This document shows positions 1-13,786 of a stretch of 64,000 bases of DNA, one piece after another. This stretch comes from Rhytidiadelphus loreus (lineage: Eukaryota; Streptophyta; Bryopsida; Hypnales; Hylocomiaceae): positions 83,841,839-83,905,838 of the forward strand of contig OX344761.1 of assembly GCA_947034895.1 (NCBI GenBank), in the 5' to 3' direction. The translations under genes and the position numbers were made by a program. Every line of letters starts with the position of its first letter. Positions within the stretch are counted from its first letter, which is position 1. The notes beneath the pieces are model-generated. The model did not search any database, was not told where the DNA came from, and saw nothing but the letters and a program-made list of their open reading frames with translations.

Positions 1-1183
1 TTGTCCAAAAATTGACAAATTCGGGTCGTTTGGGGGTTTCTAGGGGCGACTTCGGGTCTTGGGCGACCTCTCATAGACGAGAACGCGGGTCAGGGCGAGT
101 GCGGGTGGAGGTGGAAGGAATGGCCCTCCTTTTGTCGAAAAATTGACAAATTTGGGCCGTTTGGGGGTTTCTAGGGGCGACTTCGGGTCTTGGGCAACCT
201 CTCATAGACGAGAACGCGGGTCAGGGCGAGTGCGGGTGGAGGTGGAAGGAATGGCCCTCCATTAGTCCAGAAATTGACAAATTTGGGCCGTTTGGGGGTT
301 TCTAGGGGCGACTTCGGGTCTTGGGCGACCTCTTATGGACGAGAACGCGGGTCAGGGCGAGTGCGGGTGGAGGTGGAAGGAATGGCCCTCCTTTTGTCGA
401 AAAATTGACAAATTTGGGCCGTTTGGGGGTTTCTAGTGGCGACTTCGGGTCTTGGGCGACCTCTCATGGACGAGAACGCGGGTCAGGGCGAGTGCTTAAG
501 GGCGACCTCGGGTAAGGGGCGAGTGCGGGTGCAGGTGTAGGAATGGCCCTCCTTTTGTCTTAAAATTGACAAATTTGGGTCGTTTGGGGGTTTCTAGGGG
601 CGACTTCGGGTCTTGGGCGACCTCTTATGGACGAGAACGCGGGTCAGGGCGAGTGCGGGTGGAGGTGGAAGAAATGGCCCTCCTTTTGTCCAAAAATTGA
701 CAAATTTGGGCCATTTGGGGGTTTCTAGAGGCGACTTCGGGTCTTGGGTGACCTCTCATAGACGAGAACGCGGGTCAGGGCGAGTGCGGGTGGAGGTGGA
801 AGGAATGGCCCTCCTTTAGTCCAAAAATTGACAAATTTGGGCCGTTTGGGAGTTTCTAGGGGCGACTTCGGGTCTTGGGCGACCTCTCATGGACGAGAAC
901 GCGGGTCAGGGCGAGTGCTTAAGAGCGACCTCGGGTAAGGGGCGACCGCGGGTGGAGATGGAAGGAATGACTTTCCTTTTGTCCAAAAATTGGCAAATTT
1001 GGGCCGTTTGGGAGTTTCTAGGGGCGACTTCGGGTCTTGGGCGACCTCTCATGAACGAGAACGTGGGTCAGGGCGAGTGCTTAGGGGCGACCTCGGGTAA
1101 GGGGCAACCGCGGGTGGAGATGAAAGGAATGACTTTCCTTTTGCCCAAGAATTGGCAAATTTGGGCCGTTTGGGGGTTTCTAG

Positions 1184-2564
1184 GGGCGACTTCGGGTCTT
1201 GGGCGACCTCGCATGGAGGAGAACGCGGGTCAGGGCGAGAGCTTAAGGGCGACCTCGGGTAAGGGGCGAGTGCGGGTGGAGGTGGAAGGAATGGCCCTCC
1301 TTTTGTCCAAAAATTGACAAATTTGGGCCGTTTGGGGGTTTCTAGAGGCGACTTCGGGGCTTGGGCGACCTCGCATGGAGGAGAACGCGGGTCAGGGCGA
1401 GAGCTTAAGGGCGACCTCGGGTAAGGGGCGAGTGCGGGTGCAGGTGTAGGAATGGCCCTCCTTTAGTCCAAAAATTGACAAATTTGGGCCGTTTGGGGGT
1501 TTCTAGTGGCGACTTAGGGTCTTGGGCGACCTCTCATGGACGAGAACGCGGGTCAGGGCGAGTGCGGGGGGAGGTGGAAGGAATGGCCCTCCTTTAGTCC
1601 AAAAATTGACAAATTTGGGTCGTTTGGGGGTTTCTAGGAACGACTTCGGGTCTTGGGCGAACTCTCATGGACCAGAACGCGGGTCAGGGCGAGTGTTTAA
1701 GGGCGACCTCGGGTAAGGGGCGACCGCGGGTGGAGATGGAAGGAATGACTTTCCTTTTGTCCATAAATTGGCAAATTTGGGCCGTTTGGGAGTTTCTAGG
1801 GGCGACTTCGGGTCTTGGGCGACCTCTCATGAACGAGAACGTGGGTCAGGGCGAGTGCTTAGGGGCGACCTCGGGTAAGGGGCAACCGCGGGTGGAGATG
1901 AAAGGAATGACTTTCCTTTTGCCCAAGAATTGGCAAATTTGGGCCGTTTGGGGGTTTCTAGGGGCGACTTCGGGTCTTGGGCGACCTCTCACGGAGGGGA
2001 ACGTGGTTCAGGGCGAGAGCTTAAGGGCGACCTTGGGTAAGGTGCGACCGCGGGTGGAGGTGGTAGGAATGGCCCTCCTTTTGTCGAGAAATTGGCAAAT
2101 TTGGGCCGTTTGGGGGTTTCTAGGGGCGACTTCGGGTTTGGGCGACCTCTCATGGACGAGAACGCGGGTCAGGGCGAGTGCTTAAGGGCGACCTCGGGTA
2201 AGGGGCGACCGCGAGTGGAGGTGGAAGTAATGTCCCTCCTTTTGTCCAAAAATTGACAAATTTAGGCCGTTTGGGGGTTTCTACGGGCGACTTCGGGTCT
2301 TGGGCGACCTCTCATGGACGAGAACGCGGGTCAGGGCGAGTGCTTAAGGGCGACTTCGGGTAAGGGGCGAGTGCGGGTGGAGGTGGAAGGAATGGCCTCT
2401 TTTTGTCTTAAAATTGACAAATTTGGGCCGTTTGGGGGTTTCTAGGGGCGACTTCGGGTCTTGGGCGACCTCTCATGGAGGAGAACGCGGGTCAGGGCGA
2501 GTGCTTAAGGGCGACCTCGGGTAAGGGGCGAGTGCGGGTGGAGGTGGAAGGAATGGCCCTCCTT
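1184..2564 (+). repeat. Duplicated satellite block, copy 1
   Basis: This stretch of about 1.38 kb recurs with little or no change at 5,334-6,714, an offset of 4,150 bp. The match includes rare variants such as a TTAGGGTC in place of TTCGGGTC and a shortened TCGGGTTTGGGC. Neighbouring units do not share these, so the block was copied as a unit after its units had diverged. Confidence 0.85.
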
Positions 2565-5333
2565 CTGTTCAAAAATTGACAAATTTGGGCCGTTTGGGGG
2601 TTTCTAAGGGCGACTTCGGGTCTTGGGCGACCTCGCATGGAGTAGAACGCGGGTCAAGGCGAGTGCGAGTGGAGGTGGAAGGAATGGCCCTCCTTTTGTA
2701 CAGAAATTGACAAATTTGGGCTGTTTGGGGTTTTTAGGGGCGATTTCGGGTCTTGGGCGACCTCGCATGGAGGAGAACGCAGGTCAGGGCGAGTGCTTAA
2801 GGGCGACCTCGAGTAAGGGGCGACCGCGGGTGGAGGTGGATGGAATGGCCCTCCTTTTGTCCAAAAATTGACAAATTTGGGCCGTTTGGGGGTTTCTAGG
2901 GGCGACTTTGGGTCTTGGGCGAACACTCATGGAGGAGAACGCGGGTCAGAGCGAGTGTTTAAGGGGGACCTCGGGTAAGGGGCGAGTGCGGGTGGAGGTG
3001 GAAGGAATGGCCCTCCTTTAGTCCAAAAATTGACAAATTTGGGCCGTTTGGGGGTTTCTAGAGGCGACTTCGGGTCTTGGGCGACCTCGCATGGAGGAGA
3101 ACGCGGGTCAGGGCGAGTGCGGGTGGAGGTGGAAGGAATGGCCCTCCTTTTGTCCAAAAATTGACAAATTTGGGCCGTTTGGGGGTTTCTAGGGGCGACT
3201 TTGGGTCTTGGGCGAACACTTATGGAGGAAAACGCGGGTCACAGCGAGTGTTTAAGGGGGACCTCGGGTAAGGGGCGAGTGCGGGTGGAGGTGGAAGGAA
3301 TGGCCCTCCTTTTGTCGAAAAATTGACAAATTTGGGCCGTTTGGGGGTTTCTAGTGGCGACTTCGGGTCTTGGGCGACCTCTCATGGACGAGAACGCGGG
3401 TCAGGGCGAGTGCTTAAGGGCGACCTCGGGTAAGGGGCGTGTGCGGGTGCAGGTCTAGGAATGGCCCTCCTTTTGTCTTAAAATTGACAAATTTGGGTCG
3501 TTTGGGGGTTTCTAGGGGCGACTTCGGGTCTTGGGCGAACTCTCATGGAAGAGAACGCGGGTCAGAGCGAGTGTTTAAGGGGGACCTCGGGTAAGGGGCG
3601 AGTGCGGGTGGAGGTGGAAGGAATGGCCCTCCTTTTGTTCAAAAATTGACAAATTTGGGCCGTTTGGGGGTTTCTAGAGGCGACTTCGGGTCTTGGGCGA
3701 CCTCGCATGGAGGAGAACGCGGGTCAGGGCGAGTGCTTAAGGGCGACCTCGGGTAAGGGGCGAGTGCGGGTGGAGGTGGATGGAATGGCCCTCCTTTGGT
3801 CCAAAAATTGACAAATTTGGGCCGTTTGGGGGTTTCTAGAGGCGACTTCTGGTCTTGGGCGACCTCTCATGGACAAGAATGCGGGTCAGGGCGAGTGTTT
3901 AAGGGCGACCTCGGGTAAGGGGCGAGTGCGGGTGGAGGTGGAAGGAATGGCCCTCCTTTTGTCCAAAAATTGACAAATTTGGGCCGTCTGGGGGTTTCTA
4001 GGGGCGACTTCGGGTCTTGGGCGACCTCTCACGGAGGAGAACGCGGGTCAGGGCGAGTGCTTAAGGGCGACCTCGGGTAAGGGGCGAGTGCGGGTGGAGG
4101 TGGAAGGAATGGCCCTCCTTTTGTCTTAAAATTGACAAATTTAGGTCGTTTGGGGGTTTCTAGGAACGACTTCGGGTCTTGGGCGAACTCTCATGGACCA
4201 GAACGCGGGTCAGGGCGAGTGTTTAAGGGCGACCTCGGGTAAGGGGCGAGTGCGGGTGGAGGTGGATGGAATGGCCCTCCTTTTGTCCAAAAATTGACAA
4301 ATTTGGGCCGTTTGGGGGTTTCTAGGGGCGACTTCGGGTCTTGGGCGACCTCGCATGGAGGAGAACGCGGGTCAAGGCGAGTGCGGGTGGAGGTGGAAGG
4401 AATGGCCCTCCTTTTGTCGAAAAATTGACAAATTTGGGCCGTTTGGGGGTTTCTAGGGGCGACTTCGGGTCTTGGGCAACCTCTCATAGACGAGAATGCG
4501 GGTCAGGGCGAGTGCGGGTGGAGGTGGAAGGAATGGCCCTCCTTTAGTCCAAAAATTGACAAATTTGGGCCGTTTGGGGGTTTCTAGGGGCGACTTCGGG
4601 TCTTGGGCGACCTCTCATGGACGAGAACGCGGGTCAGGGCGAGTGCTTAAGGGCGACCTCGGGTAAGGGGCGAGTGCGGGTGGAGGTGGAGGAATGGCCC
4701 TCCTTTGGTCCAAAAATTGACAAATTCGGGTCGTTTGGGGGTTTCTAGGGGCGACTTCGGGTCTTGGACGAACACTCATGGAGGAGAACGCGGGTCAGAG
4801 CGAGTGTTTAAGGGGGACCTCGGGTAAGGGGCGAGTGCGGGTGGAGGTGGAAGGAATGGCCCTCCTTTTGTCCAAAAATTGACAAATTTGGGCCGTTTGG
4901 GGGTTTCTAGGGGCGACTTCGGGTCTTGGGCGACCTCTCACGGAGGAGAATGCGGGTCAGGGCGAGTGCGGGTGGAGGTGGAAGGAATGGCCCTCCTTTT
5001 GTCGAAAAATTGACAAATTTGGGCCGTTTGGGGGTTTCTAGTGGCGACTTCGGGTCTTGGGCGACCACTCATGGACGAGAACGCGGGTCAGGGCGAGTGC
5101 TTAAGGGCGACCTCGGGTAAGGGGCGAGTGCGGGTGCAGGTGTAGGAATGGCCCTCCTTTTGTCTTAAAATTGACAAATTTGGGTCGTTTGGGGGTTTCT
5201 AAGGGCGACTTCGGGTCTTGGGCGACCTCTTATGGACGAGAACGCGGGTCAGGGCGAGTGCGGGTGGAGGTGGAAGAAATGGCCCTCCTTTTGTCCAAAA
5301 ATTGACAAATTTGGGCCATTTGGGGGTTTCTAG

Positions 5334-6714
5334 AGGCGACTTCGGGTCTTGGGCGACCTCGCATGGAGGAGAACGCGGGTCAGGGCGAGAGCTTAAGGGC
5401 GACCTCGGGTAAGGGGCGAGTGCGGGTGGAGGTGGAAGGAATGGCCCTCCTTTTGTCCAAAAATTGACAAATTTGGGCCGTTTGGGGGTTTCTAGAGGCG
5501 ACTTCGGGGCTTGGGCGACCTCGCATGGAGGAGAACGCGGGTCAGGGCGAGAGCTTAAGGGCGACCTCGGGTAAGGGGCGAGTGCGGGTGCAGGTGTAGG
5601 AATGGCCCTCCTTTAGTCCAAAAATTGACAAATTTGGGCCGTTTGGGGGTTTCTAGTGGCGACTTAGGGTCTTGGGCGACCTCTCATGGACGAGAACGCG
5701 GGTCAGGGCGAGTGCGGGGGGAGGTGGAAGGAATGGCCCTCCTTTAGTCCAAAAATTGACAAATTTGGGTCGTTTGGGGGTTTCTAGGAACGACTTCGGG
5801 TCTTGGGCGAACTCTCATGGACCAGAACGCGGGTCAGGGCGAGTGTTTAAGGGCGACCTCGGGTAAGGGGCGACCGCGGGTGGAGATGGAAGGAATGACT
5901 TTCCTTTTGTCCATAAATTGGCAAATTTGGGCCGTTTGGGAGTTTCTAGGGGCGACTTCGGGTCTTGGGCGACCTCTCATGAACGAGAACGTGGGTCAGG
6001 GCGAGTGCTTAGGGGCGACCTCGGGTAAGGGGCAACCGCGGGTGGAGATGAAAGGAATGACTTTCCTTTTGCCCAAGAATTGGCAAATTTGGGCCGTTTG
6101 GGGGTTTCTAGGGGCGACTTCGGGTCTTGGGCGACCTCTCACGGAGGGGAACGTGGTTCAGGGCGAGAGCTTAAGGGCGACCTTGGGTAAGGTGCGACCG
6201 CGGGTGGAGGTGGTAGGAATGGCCCTCCTTTTGTCGAGAAATTGGCAAATTTGGGCCGTTTGGGGGTTTCTAGGGGCGACTTCGGGTTTGGGCGACCTCT
6301 CATGGACGAGAACGCGGGTCAGGGCGAGTGCTTAAGGGCGACCTCGGGTAAGGGGCGACCGCGAGTGGAGGTGGAAGTAATGTCCCTCCTTTTGTCCAAA
6401 AATTGACAAATTTAGGCCGTTTGGGGGTTTCTACGGGCGACTTCGGGTCTTGGGCGACCTCTCATGGACGAGAACGCGGGTCAGGGCGAGTGCTTAAGGG
6501 CGACTTCGGGTAAGGGGCGAGTGCGGGTGGAGGTGGAAGGAATGGCCTCTTTTTGTCTTAAAATTGACAAATTTGGGCCGTTTGGGGGTTTCTAGGGGCG
6601 ACTTCGGGTCTTGGGCGACCTCTCATGGAGGAGAACGCGGGTCAGGGCGAGTGCTTAAGGGCGACCTCGGGTAAGGGGCGAGTGCGGGTGGAGGTGGAAG
6701 GAATGGCCCTCCTT
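5334..6714 (+). repeat. Duplicated satellite block, copy 2
   Basis: This is the second copy of the block at 1,184-2,564, in the same orientation. The match ends at about 6,714, where CCTTTTGTAC here faces CCTTCTGTTC in copy 1. Shorter matches at other offsets exist too: 321-515 equals 7,813-8,007 in translation, and 5,218 onward resembles 8,105 onward. Confidence 0.85.
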
Positions 6715-9700
6715 TTGTACAGAAATTGACAAATTTGGGTTGTTTGGGGTTTTTAGGGGCGACTTCGGGTCTTGGGCGACCTCGCATGGAAGAGAACGCA
6801 GGTCAGGGCGAGTGCTTAAGGGCGACCTCGAGTAAGGGGCGACCGCGGGTGGAGGTGGATGGAATGGCCCTCCTTTTGTCCAAAAATTGACAAATTTGGG
6901 CCGTTTGGGGGTTTCTAGGGGCGACTTTGGGTCTTGGGCGAACACTCATGGAGGAGAACGCGGGTCACAGCGAGTGTTTAAGGGGGACCTCGGGTAAGGG
7001 GCGAGTGCGGGTGGAGGTGGAAGGAATGGCCCTCCTTTAGTCCAAAAATTGACAAATTTGGGCCGTTTGGGGGTTTCTAGAGGCGACTTCGGGTCTTGGG
7101 CGACCTCGCATGGAGGAGAACGCGGGTCAGGGCGAGTGCGGGTGGAGGTGGAAGGAATGGCCCTCCTTTTGTCCAAAAATTGACAAATTTGGGCCGTTTG
7201 GGGGTTTCTAGGGGCGACTTTGGGTCTTGGGCGAACACTCATGGAGGAGAACGCGGGTCACAGCGAGTGTTTAAGGGGGACCTCGGGTAAGGGGCGAGTG
7301 CGGGTGGAGGTGGAAGGAATGGCCCTCCTTTTGTACAGAAATTGACAAATTTGGGCCGTTTGGAGGTTTCTAGGGGCGACTTCGGGTCTTGGGCGACCTC
7401 TCATAGACGAGAACGCGGGTCAGGGCGAGTGCGGGTGGAGGTGGAAGGAATGGCCCTCCTTTTGTCCAAAAATTGACAAATTTGGGCCGTTTAGGGGTTT
7501 CTAGGGGCGACTTCGGGTCTTGGGCAACCTCTCATAGACGAGAACGCGGGTCAGGGCGAGTGCGGGTGGAGGTGGAAGGAATGGCCCTCCTTTTGTCCAA
7601 AAATTGACAAATTTGGGCCGTTTGGGGGTTTCTAGAGGCGACTTCGGGTCTTGGGCGACCTCGCATGGAGGAGAACGCGGGTCAGGGCGAGAGCTTAAGG
7701 GCGACCTCGGGTAAGGGGCGAGTGCGGGTGGAGGTGGAAGGAATGGCCCTCCTTTTGTCCAAAAATTGACAAATTTGGGCCGTTTGGGGGTTTCTAGGGG
7801 CGACTTCGGGTCTTGGGCGACCTCTTATGGACGAGAACGCGGGTCAGGGCGAGTGCGGGTGGAGGTGGAAGGAATGGCCCTCCTTTTGTCGAAAAATTGA
7901 CAAATTTGGGCCGTTTGGGGGTTTCTAGTGGCGACTTCGGGTCTTGGGCGACCTCTCATGGACGAGAACGCGGGTCAGGGCGAGTGCTTAAGGGCGACCT
8001 CGGGTAAGGGGCGAGTGCGGGTGCAGGTGTAGGAATGGCCCTCCTTTTGTCTTAAAATTGACAAATTTGGGTCGTTTGGGGGTTTCTAGGGGCGACTTCG
8101 GGTCTTGGGCGACCTCTTATGGACGAGAACGCGGGTCAGGGCGAGTGCGGGTGGAGGTGGAAGAAATGGCCCTCCTTTTGTCCAAAAATTGACAAATTTG
8201 GGCCATTTGGGGGTTTCTAGAGGCGACTTCGGGTCTTGGGCGACCTCGCATGGAGGAGAACACGGGTCAGGGCGAGAGCTTAAGGGCGACCTCGGGTAAG
8301 GGGCGAGTGCGGGTGGAGGTGGAAGGAATGGCCCTCCTTTTGTCCAAAAATTGACAAATTTGGGCCGTTTGGGGGTTTCTAGGGGCGACTTCGGGTCTTG
8401 GGCGACCTCTCATGGACGAGAACGCGGGTCAGGGCGAGTGCTTAAGGGCGACCTCGGGTAAGGGGCGAGTGCGGGTGCAGGTGTAGGAATGGCCCTCCTT
8501 TTGTCCAAAAATTGACAAATTTGGGCCATTTGGGGGTTTCTAGGGGCGACTTCGGGTCTTGGGCGACCTCTCATAGACGAGAACGCGGGTCAAGGCGAGT
8601 GCTTAAGGGCGACCTCGGGTAAGGGGCGAGTGCGGGTGGAGGTGGAGGAATGGCCCTCCTTTTGTCCAAAAACTGACAAATTTGGGTCGTTTGGGGGTTT
8701 CTAGGGGCGACTTCGGGTCTTGGACGAACACTCATGGAGGAGAACGCGGGTCAGAGCGAGTGTTTAAGGGGGACCTCGGGTAAGGGGCGAGTGCGGGTGG
8801 AGGTGGAAGGAATGGCCCTCCTTTTGTCGAAAAATTGACAAATTTGGGCCGTTTGGGGGTTTCTAGAGGCGACTTCGGGTCTTGGGCGACCTCGCATGGA
8901 GGAGAACGCGGGTCAGGGCGAGAGCTTAAGGGCGACCTCGGGTAAGGGGCGAGTGCGGGTGGAGGTGGAAGGAATGGCCCTCCTTTTGTCCAAAAATTGA
9001 CAAATTTGGCCGTTTGGGGGTTTCTAGGGGCGACTTCGGGTCTTGGGCGACCTCTTATGGACGAGAACGCGGGTCAGGGCGAGTGCTTAAGAGCGACCTC
9101 GGGTAAGGGGCGACCGCGGGTGGAGATGGAAGGAATGACTTTCCTTTTGTCCAAAAATTGGCAAATTTGGGCCGTTTGGGAATTTCTAGGGGCGACTTCG
9201 GGTCTTGGGCGACCTCTCATGAACGAGAACGTGGGTCAGGGCGAGTGCTTAGGGGCGACCTCGGGTAAGGGGCAACCGCGGGTGGAGATGAAAGGAATGA
9301 CTTTCCTTTTGCCCAAGAATTGGCAAATTTGGGCCGTTTGGGGGTTTCTAGGGGTGACTTCGGGTCTTGGGCGACCTCTCACGGAGGGGAACGTGGTTCA
9401 GGGCGAGTGCTTAAGGGCGACCTCGGGTAAGGTGCGACCGCGGGTGGAGGTGGTAGGAATGGCCCTCTTTTTGTCTTAAAATTGACAAATTTGGGCCGTT
9501 TGGGGGTTTCTAGGGGCGACTTCGGGTCTTGGGCGACCTCTCATGGAGGAGAACGCGGGTCCGGGTGAGTGCTTAAGGGCGACCTCGGGTAAGGGGCGAG
9601 TGCGGGTGGAGGTGGAAGGAATGGCCCTCTTTTTGTCCAAAAATTGACAAATTTGGGCCGTTTGGGGATTTCTAAGGGCGACTTCGGGTCTTGGGCGACC

Positions 9701-12700
9701 TCGCATGGAGTAGAACGCGGGTCAAGGCGAGTGCGAGTGGAGGTGGAAGGAATGGCCCTCCTTTTGCACAGAAATTGACAAATTTGGGCTGTTTGGGGTT
9801 TTTAGGGGCGACTTCGGGTCTTGGGCGACCTCTCATGGACGAGAACGCGGGTCAGGGCGAGTGCTTAAGGGCGACCTCGGGTAAGGGGCAACCGCGGGTG
9901 GAGGTGGTAGGAATGGCCCTCCTTTTGTCGAGAAATTGGCAAATTTGGGCCGTTTGGGGGTTTCTAGGGGCGACTTCGGGTCTTGGGCGACCTCTCACGG
10001 AGGGGAACGTGGTTCAGGGCGAGAGCTTAAGGGCGACCTCGGGTAAGGTGCGACCGCGGGTGGAGGTGGTAGGAATGGCCCTCCTTTTGTCGAGAAATTG
10101 GCAAATTTGGGCCGTTTGGGGGTTTCTAGGGGCGACTTCGGGTCTTGGGCGACCTCTCATGGACGAGAACGCGGGTCAGGGCGAGTGCTTAAGGGCGACC
10201 TCGGATAAGGGGCGAGTGCGGGTGGAGGTGGAAGGAATGGCCCTCCTTTTGTCGAAAAATTGACAAATTTGGGCCGTTTGGGGGTTTCTAGGGGCGACTT
10301 CGGGTCTTGGGCGACCTCTCATGGACAAGAACGCGGGTCAAGGCGAGTGCGGGTGGAGGTGGAAGGAATGGCCCTCCTTTTGTACAGAAATTGACAAATT
10401 TGGGCCGTTTGGGGTTTTCAGGGGCGACTTCGGGTCTTGGGCGACCTCTCATGGACGAGAACGCGGGTCAGGGCGAGTGCTTAAGGGCGACCTCGGGTAA
10501 GGGGCAACCGCGGGTGGAGATGAAAGGAATGACCCTCCTTTTGCCCAAGAATTGGCAAATTTGGGCCGTTCGGGGGTTTCTAGGGGCGACTTCGGGTCCT
10601 GGGCGACCTCTCACGGAGGGGAACGTGGTTCAGGGCGAGAGCTTAAGGGCGACCTCGGGTAAGGGGCGAGTGCGGGTGGAGATGGATGGAATGACTTTCC
10701 TTTTGTCCAAAAATTGGCAAATTTGGGCCGTTTGGGAGTTTCTACGGGCGACTTCGGGTCCTGGGCGACCTCTCATGAACGAGAACGTGGGTCAGGCCGA
10801 GTGCTTAGGGGCGACCTCGGATAAGGGGCGAGTGCGGGTGGAGGTGGTAGGAATGGCCCTCCTTTTGTCGAGAAATTGGCAAATTTGGGCCGTTTGGGGG
10901 TTTCTAGGGGCGACTTCGGGTCTTGGGCGACCTCGCATGGAGGAGAACGCGGGTCAGGGCGAGTGCTTAAGGGCGACCTCGGCTAAGGGGCGAGTGCGGG
11001 TGGAGGTGGAAAGAATGACCCTCCTTTTGTCCAAAAATTGACAAATTTGGGCCGTTTGGGGGTATCTAGGGGCGACTTCGGGTCTTGGGTGACCTCTCAT
11101 GGACGAGAACGCGGGTCAGGGCGAGTGTTTAAGGGGGACCTCGGGTCAGAGCGAGTGCGGGTGGAGGTGGAAGGAATGGCCCTCCTTTTGTACAGAAATT
11201 GACAAATTTGGGCCGTTTGGGGGTTTCTAGGGGCGACTTCGGGTCTTAGGCGACCTCTCATGGAGGAGAACGCGGCTCAGGGCGAGTGCTTAAGGGCGAC
11301 CTCGGGTAAGGGGCGAGTGCGGGTGGAGGTGGAAGGAATGACCCTCCTTTTGTCGAGAAATTGGCAAATTTGGGCCGTTTGGGGGTTTCTAGGGGCGACT
11401 TCGGGTCTTGGGCGACCTCGCATGGAGGAGAATGCGGGTCAGGGCAAGTGCTTAAGGGCGTCCTCGGGTAAGGGGCGAGTGCGGGTGGAGGTGGAAGGAA
11501 TGACCCTCCTTTTGTCGAAAAATTGACAAATTTGGGCCGTTTGGGGGTTTCTAGGGGCGACTTCGGGTCTTGGGCGACCTCGCATGGAGGAGAACGCGGG
11601 TCAGGGCGAGTGCTTAAGGGCGACCTCGAGTAAGGGGCGACCGCGGGTGGAGGTGGTAGGAATGGCCCTCCTTTTGTCGAAAAATTGGCAAATTTGGGCC
11701 GTTTGGGGGTTTCTAGGGGCGACTTCGGGTTTGGGCGACCTCTCATGGACGAGAATGCGGGTCAGGGCGAGTGCTTAAGGGCGACCTCGGGTAAGGGGCG
11801 ACCGCGGGTGGAGGTGGAAGTAATGACCCTCCGTTTGTCCAAAAATTGACAAATTTAGGCCGTTTGGGGGTTTCTAGGGGCGACTTCGGGTCTTGGGCGA
11901 CCTCTCATGGACGAGAACGCGGGTCAGGGCGAGTGCTTAAGGGCGACCTCGGGTAAGGGGCGAGTGCGGGTGGAGGTGGAAGGAATGGCCTCTTTTTGTC
12001 TTAAAATTGACAAATTTGGGCCGTTTGGGGGTTTCTAGGGGCGACTTCGGGTCTTGGGCGACCTCTCATGGAGGAGAACGCGGGTCAGGGCGAGTGCTTA
12101 AGGGCGACCTTGGGTAAGGGGCGAGTGCGGGTGGAGGTGGAAGGAATGGCCCTCCTTTTGTCCAAAAATTGACAAATTTGGGCCGTTTGGGGGTTTCTAG
12201 GGGCAACTAAAATTGACATCACTAAGCCTATTGTGACATAATGACATGTGCTTCTAATTCGGAGTTGGTCACCAAGAAGTGAAGATAGAGATTATATGCT
12301 TTTTAATGAGAGATCCTTAGTAGAAACAAATATTTGACGATGTGGTCATTAATAAAAGGACTCTTTTGATTTTATTTTCCTATAGGAAGGCCGCAGGTGC
12401 TACTATAGAGACACTAATGCACGCAACTATTCAAATATGACAATGGAATATTTGAAAACACATTAGTAATGAGGTACTTTGTGAGGAAGTTGGGTATAGT
12501 CATTGAACTTGATTCAAAGAAGCAACTAATATGTAGATAGGTGGTAAACCTATTCATGGTTGATAAAGCCCCTGAAGTTGTTTATCGCATTGATGTTTTG
12601 TAATAGGATATGTTGTTATTATGTTAGTACAAATAAAAACATAGGTCACATTTCATGCTTCTAAATTTTGAAAAGGAAAGTAAATATATTAACCACTTTT

Positions 12701-13786
12701 TATATGATGTGCCATTTAGAAAAAATATTAAATATTCAAAACGCTAGGTGCCAAGGTCTATGTATTGAATCTTGAATTTGAATTCTTTTGTGCAAATATT
12801 TTGTAATTTTTTCCAAACAATGTACTTTAATTTATTTGTTTCTAAACTAATGTGTGTAAAAGTGTATAAAAATAAAGTTGAGTTTTAACACCTAAAGGAC
12901 CAACTTGAGTCCTTTTGAAGGACTTTAAAGAGTTCAAGTAGGTGCATATAGTCTCAATTTTCATTTTCATTTTTTGAACTTTTTTGGAGGATAGAAGAGT
13001 ACATCATCTTTGTAAGAATATTAATTTTTTCTTCAATTGGTGTCCAAAAGCAAAATTTATGCCATCCTAAGCTGAAAATAGAGGTCAACAAGCAATAAAA
13101 AAATTACAATAAGTCAATTAATATTAAATTTTTTTCCCTCAAATATTATATTTTTGTCTACATGTGAAGCTTTGATTCATTCAATTTGGACTAGCAATGA
13201 AAAAATTATGGACAATCTTGTCTTTTAGACAATCTAAACAATTTTTTGAAAAAACATCTTATATGATATATTTTTTAATGCAATTTATACAACTTTTTTG
13301 AAAATTATTTAATATAGTTAAGTTTGTCTACTAGAACAATCTCACCATTGTGCTTATTGTGTTTCAATTCCAACTTAGAGCTATTAACAATTTAGTTTTT
13401 CATTCAATCATAGATCAACTTCTATTCAACAATTTCTTAAAGAATGAAAATCAAGTGTGTTTCTATTGAAATTTTTTGCTTAAACTTTCAATTCAATTTT
13501 TCAACATAATTTTTTTAAATTTAGAGTTTATAGTGCAATTTTTTTCCACAAATGGTGGTCAAAGTCATCTGAAATTGCAAGCCAAAGTTCAATTTTTTTT
13601 TCCAACTTTGAATGCTAATATCTTCCAATCTATATGGCCAAACTTTATGAAATTTTTACCACATGATCTTAGACAACTTAAGTACAAGATCTTACGGTTA
13701 GATTCTCCAAAAAATATTTTTTCTATTTTCTTGGATGACTGCAGCAGAAGTGGCAGTTTTGAATTGCACTACAAATCACTCCTACA

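Larger units (their letters stand above)
1..12215. repeat. GC-rich satellite array of 131-bp and 162-bp units
   Basis: About 80 tandem units run from the left edge of the window to about 12,215, where the sequence turns abruptly AT-rich. Each unit carries an anchor ATTGACAAATTTGGGCCGTT, then GGGCGACTTCGGGTCTTGGG, then a GCGGGTGGAGGTGGAAGGAA block. Anchors at 11, 142, 273 and 404 give a 131-bp period; 827 to 989 gives 162 bp. The difference is a 31-bp module beginning CTTAAGGGCGACCTCGGGTA. A subfamily has ATTGGCAAAT and GACTTTCC in place of ATTGACAAAT and GGCCCTCC. Because 162 is a multiple of three and TGG replaces TGA, runs of that subfamily leave open frames up to 244 codons. These show no protein-like conservation and I do not call them genes. 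The left end lies outside the window. Confidence 0.95.

Noticed and set aside
889..11746. Open frames of 60-244 codons on both strands of the satellite (for example 10,307-11,041)
   Set aside because: They follow unit length (162 is divisible by three) and the TGG/TGA difference. Frames change with every 131-bp unit and show no protein conservation.
1..12215. Ribosomal DNA spacer or telomeric repeat
   Set aside because: No rRNA gene follows and no TTTAGGG-type repeat is present.
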